Shown: positions 16,014 to 20,507 of the stretch, one piece after another
Position numbering within the stretch: position 1 is the stretch's first letter
Layout: every line of letters starts with the position of its first letter
DNA from: Longicatena sp.
Lineage (GTDB): Bacteria > Bacillota_I > Bacilli_A > Erysipelotrichales > Erysipelotrichaceae
NCBI GenBank assembly: GCA_020025055.1
Contig: JAHHST010000018.1
Span: forward strand, 1-20,507
Length of the DNA: 20,507 bases
Direction: 5' to 3'
Notes under the pieces: generated by a model
What the model was told of the DNA's origin: nothing
Database searches by the model: none
Seen by the model: the letters and a program-made list of their open reading frames with translations, nothing else
Program-made: the position numbers and the translations under genes

Positions 16014-16042
16014 TTGTTTTTTATTATATTTGTGTTTATAAT
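16014..16042 (+). promoter_or_regulatory. Promoter for the ECF S-component
   Basis: -35 box TTGTTT (16014-16019), 17-bp spacer, perfect -10 box TATAAT (16037-16042). The predicted start near 16049 leaves an untranslated leader of about 119 nt. Confidence 0.7.
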
Positions 16043-16052
16043 GAATTTGTTA

Positions 16053-16162
16053 TTCGTTAAAAGAAGATATTTTATGATGATCAAAATGACATCAATAAAA
16101 TGGGACATTAACGGATACTGCCATGAAAACACTCGTATCTTAAGAAGAACGAAAGTAGGAGG
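16053..16162 (+). promoter_or_regulatory. Candidate structured 5' leader of the ECF gene
   Basis: The leader can fold back on itself over a long range. TTCGTT (16053-16058) pairs with AACGAA (16148-16153), and AAGATAT (16064-16070) with GTATCTT (16135-16141). Two short hairpins lie inside: TGATG/CATCA (16075-16079, 16090-16094) and ATGG/CCAT (16100-16103, 16121-16124). The outer helix ends four bases before the AGGAGG at 16157-16162. A vitamin-transporter leader of this shape could be a riboswitch, but I cannot match it to the FMN, TPP, THF, preQ1 or cobalamin consensus. Confidence 0.35.
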
Positions 16163-16167
16163 AACAT

Positions 16168-16797
16168 ATGAAAAATAATAAAACGCAGTATTTGGCATTT
16201 ATGGCTTTGTTTTTAGCAATTGAAATTGTTTTAGTAGTGACACCATTAGGGTATATTCAATTAGGGGTCATTAATGCAACAACGATGCATATTCCAGTAA
16301 TTATCGCAGGAATTGCATTGGGACGTAAAGCAGGAGCACAACTTGGATTTGTATTTGGGTTAACAAGTATGTTAAATGCAACATTTCGACCTGGTCCAAC
16401 GTCATTTATCTTTTCACCATTTGTTACAGTTGCTGGAATGAGTGGAAATTGGATGAGTTTAATTATTGCTTTTGTGCCACGAATTTTAACTGGATATTTA
16501 GCAGGCCTTATTTATGAATTATTACAGAAAAGAAATGTGAATACAAATGCTTGTACCATAGTTGCAAGTATAACAGGAACACTAACAAATACAGTGTTAG
16601 TATTAGGCGGAATTTACTTATTCTTTGGACCACAGTATGCACAAATTTTAAATGTTGCTTATCAAGCACTAGTAGGTGTTATACTTACTGTAGTTGCGAC
16701 AAATGGAATTGGAGAAATAATTCTTGCGGCAATATCAAGTTTATTAATTTGTAAGGCAATTGCCCCAATAACAAATCGAATGAAAATAGAAAAATAA
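16168..16797 (+). CDS. ECF transporter substrate-binding (S) component
   Basis: A 209-residue integral membrane protein with five or six hydrophobic segments, typical of the S-subunits that bind a vitamin and dock on a shared EcfA-A'-T energy module. The N-terminus carries TQYLAFMALFLAIE, in the position of the T-module contact helix. The loop GYIQLGVINATTMHIPVIIAGIALG followed by GFVFGLTSMLNATFRPGP fits the PanT/FolT/RibU-like Pfam group of S-components. Pantothenate is my first guess for the ligand, but sequence alone does not decide. AGGAGG (16157-16162) is 5 nt before ATG. No EcfA/T genes are in the window, as expected for the group II arrangement with a shared module elsewhere. It has its own promoter and terminator. 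Confidence 0.88.
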   Translation: MKNNKTQYLAFMALFLAIEIVLVVTPLGYIQLGVINATTMHIPVIIAGIALGRKAGAQLGFVFGLTSMLNATFRPGPTSFIFSPFVTVAGMSGNWMSLIIAFVPRILTGYLAGLIYELLQKRNVNTNACTIVASITGTLTNTVLVLGGIYLFFGPQYAQILNVAYQALVGVILTVVATNGIGEIILAAISSLLICKAIAPITNRMKIEK

Positions 16798-16803
16798 TAT
16801 ATG

Positions 16804-16832
16804 AAAGAATCCTTTTTTAGGATTCTTTTTAA
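16804..16832 (+). terminator. Terminator after the ECF S-component
   Basis: A 9-bp perfect stem AAAGAATCC (16804-16812) with GGATTCTTT (16820-16828), 7-nt loop, then a short T tail. Confidence 0.85.
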
Positions 16833-16844
16833 TAATTAAGAATA

Positions 16845-16873
16845 TTTCAATAATTTTAATAATTAAATATGAT
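16845..16873 (+). promoter_or_regulatory. Promoter of the 16897-20507 operon
   Basis: -35 box TTTCAA (16845-16850), 17-bp spacer, -10 box TATGAT (16868-16873), 23 bp before the first gene of the operon. The boxes are weaker than the other promoters listed. Confidence 0.5.
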
Positions 16874-16896
16874 AAAATAAAATAGGTGATTTATAA

Positions 16897-17661
16897 ATGA
16901 AAGAATTTTTTACATATTTTACTGATATTCAGTATATGGAACATCCATTTACTACGTTTTCAATTGGACATATAGGTATGTTGCTAATTACTTTTTTAGT
17001 AATTTATATGCTTTATAAATATTATGTAGCATTAAGTGAAGATAGAAAAAACAAATTTCAAAAACATATGGCAGTGTATTTTCTTTTAGAAGAACTTTTA
17101 TATACGATTTGGATTTTGTGGAAATGTCATGATCATGTATTGATTCAATTGTTACCATTGGAATTATGTAGTGTATGTGTATATGTAAATATTGCAAGTG
17201 CATTGACACGTAGAAGAACCTTTTGCTTTTTTAGTGCTGTAATTGGAATGATTGCTGGAAGTGTAGCTATGATTTATCCGGCAAATATTTCGGGTTTATA
17301 TCCAGTGATATCTTATCGTACGATTAATTTTTATATGTTACATGGTTCCTTTATTTTATTTTCATTAATTCAATTAAGAAATAAAGAATTAATAAAAGGA
17401 TGTTATATGAAAAGAAATTATATTATTTTATGTAGTTTGTTTACAATTGCATTTATTGTCAATCTTATGTTAGATACGCAATATATGTTTGTAGGAATCC
17501 CTCCACAAATTAGTATTATCGCAAGTGTATATCAAATAACAGGAATTGCATTTTTTCTTCCTGCTATTTATGTATCGTTATTTGTTATTCAATATCTTAT
17601 GGTAGGAATTTTTAAGTGTGTTTTTTATATTCAAAATACAAGATCTGTGAAAGAGGAATAG
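16897..17661 (+). CDS. YwaF/TIGR02206-like integral membrane protein
   Basis: A 254-residue protein with about seven hydrophobic segments. It matches the TIGR02206/YwaF pattern: an N-terminal region with HPFTTFSIGHIG, then LLPLELCSVCVYVN in a central helix, YPANISGLYPVISYRTINFYMLHGSF, and a late LDTQYMFVGIPP loop before the last helices. The conserved polar residues inside membrane helices suggest a binding or catalytic site, but the function of the family is not known to me. The ribosome site AGGTGA (16884-16889) lies 7 nt before ATG. It is the first gene of an operon; the next begins 4 nt after its stop. Its link to the two downstream genes is not established. Confidence 0.8.
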   Translation: MKEFFTYFTDIQYMEHPFTTFSIGHIGMLLITFLVIYMLYKYYVALSEDRKNKFQKHMAVYFLLEELLYTIWILWKCHDHVLIQLLPLELCSVCVYVNIASALTRRRTFCFFSAVIGMIAGSVAMIYPANISGLYPVISYRTINFYMLHGSFILFSLIQLRNKELIKGCYMKRNYIILCSLFTIAFIVNLMLDTQYMFVGIPPQISIIASVYQITGIAFFLPAIYVSLFVIQYLMVGIFKCVFYIQNTRSVKEE

Positions 17662-17665
17662 ATAT

Positions 17666-18751
17666 ATGATAAAAAAATATAAGGGAGTACAATTTCCCAG
17701 TACAACAAGAATTATGCATCATGTAATAAGTGATTATCAAAAATATAAACATCAAATTCAAAATGAAAATGTAGAAGATTTATTTACTTTTGCATTGTTA
17801 ATTAGTGGTGTTTCATCTAGTAGAAAGGCTCCAGGAATTGAAAAGCAAATGGGGTTTGAAAGCTTATATAGATGCAATGAACAAGACGCCTATAAGCTAA
17901 AAGAACATTTAAAAGCTACGTATAGTATTGTAGATCGTAAAACATTTTATCAATGCTGCAAGGAATTGTATTCTTCTCATCAAGAATATTTACAATTTAT
18001 GCAAGTTTGGAAAGGAAACATACAAATTGATACAAGTAAGATGCCAGAAAAAGTAAAGGTAATGTTTAAAAATTGTTGTGCATATGCAAAATTATTTTAT
18101 CCAATAATTAAAGAAAAAGGATTTTATGCATGGGATGCAAATGAAATAATCGGATTAGCTAGAAAAGCTTATGCTTGTGGTATTTTGGATGAACATGAAA
18201 CTAGAAATTGTTGTACAGCAGTTGCAAAGTCAGTATCTACATTATTTGATAATTGGTATGAATTTTCATTAAGTTGCCTTTGTGGGGCTTTATATTTTAA
18301 TTATCGAAATAGTGGGAATGATGAAGATGTAGATGAAATTTATCGATTATATACATCTATCTTTGATAGTTTTTTTAGTAAAAATGGTATATATCATTTA
18401 AACGGATGGTACTCTAAAGAAGAAAAGAAATTTATATTATCCAAAAATCAAATAAAGCAAATATTAGATGATTGGCAAGGTGCTGATGGTTGCATTGCAT
18501 CGGATCGAATTTTAGTTGATGGATGTAAGGTTGGATATATGTATCGTGAAAAATCAAGTAATAAATGGGATAGTGGTTGGCGATTTTTAGCGGGTGATGA
18601 AACAAATGAATATTTGAGCAATCCACAAAATTCAGGTATATATAAATTAAATACAGTATGCAATTATGATTACGATATTATACCTTTTCTAAATGATGAA
18701 GAGGGTTGTGTATATGCAAGAAAAGAAGATAATTTATTTCATAAAATATAA
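17666..18751 (+). CDS. DUF1266-DUF2185 (Imm33-like) two-domain protein
   Basis: A 361-residue soluble protein, no signal peptide. The middle part, about 150-215, looks like DUF1266: GFYAWDANEIIGLARKAYA, then GILDEHE and, some residues later, DNWYEFSLS with Trp197 and a following G-A-L-Y. The C-terminal part, about 278-355, matches DUF2185: DRILVDGCKVGYMYRE, DSGWRFLAGDETNEY and a closing G-C-V-Y-A-R. DUF2185 is also known as the Imm33 immunity-protein family of polymorphic toxin systems, though many members occur outside such loci. The protein has many Cys residues (including CC pairs near 97, 135 and 183). The start is supported by GAGG at 17653-17656. It sits between a membrane protein and a pseudo-ATPase permease; no toxin gene is in view. 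Confidence 0.78.
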   Translation: MIKKYKGVQFPSTTRIMHHVISDYQKYKHQIQNENVEDLFTFALLISGVSSSRKAPGIEKQMGFESLYRCNEQDAYKLKEHLKATYSIVDRKTFYQCCKELYSSHQEYLQFMQVWKGNIQIDTSKMPEKVKVMFKNCCAYAKLFYPIIKEKGFYAWDANEIIGLARKAYACGILDEHETRNCCTAVAKSVSTLFDNWYEFSLSCLCGALYFNYRNSGNDEDVDEIYRLYTSIFDSFFSKNGIYHLNGWYSKEEKKFILSKNQIKQILDDWQGADGCIASDRILVDGCKVGYMYREKSSNKWDSGWRFLAGDETNEYLSNPQNSGIYKLNTVCNYDYDIIPFLNDEEGCVYARKEDNLFHKI

Positions 18752-18769
18752 ATGTTAGGGGTGTTTGCT

Positions 18770-20507
18770 ATGATAAAAGTATCACATTTAACAATTTTAG
18801 AAAACGAGAGGCATTTGATATCAGATGTCTCTTTTGTGTTGCCAAATACAGGGTTATGTACAATCTGTGCAAATGAAAAAGAAGCAGAGAAGAAAATAGC
18901 TTATATTTTATCAGGACTTTTACAAGCAAATCAAGGATATGTTGAATGTAATGGATTTATTGTGGATTCACAAGAAAAACAAGAATTATATAGGCAACAA
19001 TATGTAGCAAATTTATTAGATGAATTTATTATATTTCCGGAAGCAAGTATTAAAGATAATGTTGTACTACATTATTCATATGCAAGTTATGAAATTAATA
19101 ATGTATTAAAGCAATGGGATTTGACAGATATTGCATATGAGTCTATAGAAAATCAATCTTTTGAAGTAGTTATTCGCGTTATTTTAGCAAGAATGTGTAT
19201 ACGAAAATATAAAGCAGTTGTATTTTATCCAAACTCAACACCTTATGCAGAGCACGAATTACAACAGATTTTTCAAGCTTTAAATATATGTAGCTCTTTT
19301 ATGCTTGTAATTGTCGTTGGGTATGAGAATATATATGCAAATCGAAATATTGAACTTCGAAATGGAAAAATTGTAAGTGATAATGGTGTTGAAACAGAAA
19401 TTTATAGTCAAGTAGAAAATGAAACATGTAGATTATCTCGATTTGCTATTCAACATGCATATAAAATGGTAGAAGAACAATACCGATGGGTATATAAAAT
19501 CTTTACCTGTTTAATGTGTGTGGCACTTTTCTTTATTAGTATTTTATGGTGCGCTAAAAGTTTAAATACAGTAGATATTGAAATGAGTATGTTGAAGAAA
19601 GATAATACGAACTCTTTTTTAATTGAAAAAATTGCTCAAGGAAATAATGGGAAAAGATATCCATTACAACGAGAAGAATTAAATGATGAAGATGTAGAAC
19701 AATTAAATGACATATTTAAAAATCAGGTCTTTTTTCAATATGAGCCAATTGATAAAGTTTATGCGAATGCATATTTGGAAGGAATTTATAGACAAGAAGA
19801 TATTTCTGTCTATAATAAATATCCCGTCACAGAATTCAATTCAATTCAATTTAAAAGTATACGAATGATTGGGGAAAAGCCTACCTCATATAATGAGGTA
19901 GTTGTTCCACTTAGTATGATGGATCGTTTATTTGTAGCATATGATAGCAACGATATTGAAAAATATTTAGGGGAACAAATTACATGGTATGGTATGAAAC
20001 TTAAGGTTTCTGGAATTATTACGGATTATGATTATATTCATTTTCATACCTTTTATGTGAAAAAAGGATTTATTAAGCAACATTATTTAAGGTTTATGCA
20101 AACGGCACCTATTAGCTATAAAAGAATGCTTATAGATGATAAATATTTTAGTATCCAAAATTTAAAACCACTAGAAGAAATTGAATGTTTTTATGATGGA
20201 GAAAAGATTCAATATAATCAACCTTTAAAGGGCAATGAAGTATTATTAAATGTGGGAGCGGCGGTTGTATTAGGATTTCCATATGAATCATATATGAACG
20301 ATTATAAATTAGAATATAGTGATATATTAGATGAGTATTTAAAATATACACAACAGTGGATAGGTAAAGAGATTCAAATACAGTCATATACGATTGAAAA
20401 TGAAGCTTTAAATAGTATGAAATATCGTAAGGATTTTGTGATTAAAGGATTTTTAATTAATGGAATGAATATAGTAGATACAAAAAAGGAATCAATGCCT
20501 TCGATTG
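18770..20507 (+). CDS. ABC-permease fusion with a degenerate (pseudo) ATPase domain, 3' end cut
   Basis: An open frame of 579 codons from ATG 18770 to the window edge; AGGGGTG (18757-18763) is 6 nt upstream. Residues 1-204 align with the ATPase domain of the exporter at 1812, but the catalytic motifs are gone. Walker A GNSGCGKT reads ANEKEAEK (34-41, Lys replaced by Glu40), the Q-loop Gln is Asp84 or nearby, and signature LSGGE reads QSFEV (129-133). Walker B DE reads Tyr153-Pro154, and the H-loop His is Tyr185. Fold landmarks persist: GL-x20-GL around Walker A, IKDNV, a conserved AR, and the closing NGKIVSD. A membrane segment follows at about 241-262, then a large external MacB-like domain. 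The frame is fully open, arguing against decay. It probably cannot hydrolyse ATP alone and may pair with an active partner or act as a sensor. Confidence 0.82.
   Translation, partial: MIKVSHLTILENERHLISDVSFVLPNTGLCTICANEKEAEKKIAYILSGLLQANQGYVECNGFIVDSQEKQELYRQQYVANLLDEFIIFPEASIKDNVVLHYSYASYEINNVLKQWDLTDIAYESIENQSFEVVIRVILARMCIRKYKAVVFYPNSTPYAEHELQQIFQALNICSSFMLVIVVGYENIYANRNIELRNGKIVSDNGVETEIYSQVENETCRLSRFAIQHAYKMVEEQYRWVYKIFTCLMCVALFFISILWCAKSLNTVDIEMSMLKKDNTNSFLIEKIAQGNNGKRYPLQREELNDEDVEQLNDIFKNQVFFQYEPIDKVYANAYLEGIYRQEDISVYNKYPVTEFNSIQFKSIRMIGEKPTSYNEVVVPLSMMDRLFVAYDSNDIEKYLGEQITWYGMKLKVSGIITDYDYIHFHTFYVKKGFIKQHYLRFMQTAPISYKRMLIDDKYFSIQNLKPLEEIECFYDGEKIQYNQPLKGNEVLLNVGAAVVLGFPYESYMNDYKLEYSDILDEYLKYTQQWIGKEIQIQSYTIENEALNSMKYRKDFVIKGFLINGMNIVDTKKESMPSI

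Noticed and set aside
15984..16178. A 64-codon + strand frame between the P1 peptidase and the ECF gene
   Set aside because: It contains the promoter and leader of the ECF gene, overlaps its start, and lacks a ribosome site.
18770..20507. Decaying pseudogene
   Set aside because: The frame is open over 579 codons, with a good ribosome site and retained fold landmarks. Motif loss is confined to catalytic positions as far as can be seen.

Overview
The window is AT-rich DNA with strong Shine-Dalgarno sites (AGGAGG type), TTGNNN-17-TATAAT promoters and TGA used as a stop, so the genetic code is standard. Every gene lies on the + strand. The gene set (pyruvate formate-lyase with its activase, an ECF vitamin-uptake subunit, exporters with ATPase and FtsX-type permease in one chain, and an EF-G paralogue) suggests an anaerobic, fermentative low-GC Firmicute. 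Erysipelotrichia or a close relative is my best guess, inferred from style and not from a marker gene.

Layout. (1) 1-4232: two tandem ABC exporter genes, the first cut by the window edge, closed by a perfect 15-bp terminator. (2) 4275-7685: an A-tract-rich region, then pflB, a terminator and pflA. (3) 7821-8294: a GNAT acetyltransferase. (4) 8349-10114: a PLP aminotransferase overlapping an S51 peptidase by 4 bases, with its own promoter; the terminator stem begins inside the peptidase gene. (5) 10317-11648: an NCS2 purine permease. (6) 11713-14936: a structured leader with a small ORF and a terminator, followed by an ankyrin-repeat protein and an EF-G-like GTPase. (7) 15023-15979: a P1/DmpA-NylC-type self-cleaving peptidase. 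(8) 16168-16797: an ECF S-component with its own promoter and a leader of about 120 nt that may be structured. (9) 16897 to the right edge: a tight operon of a YwaF-like membrane protein, a DUF1266-DUF2185 fusion, and a large ABC-permease whose ATPase domain has lost every catalytic motif.

The most striking object is that last gene. Its N-terminal 204 residues align nearly end to end with the intact ATPase domain of the exporter at 1812-4232, but Walker A, Q-loop, signature, Walker B and H-loop are all replaced. It looks like a retained pseudo-ATPase fused to an FtsX/MacB-type permease. The second point of interest is the ankyrin/EF-G2 operon, whose leader peptide stop codon lies inside a terminator arm, an arrangement that fits transcription attenuation.

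No tRNA, rRNA, CRISPR array, insertion sequence or phage gene was seen. All identifications come from reading motifs by eye, without database searches.
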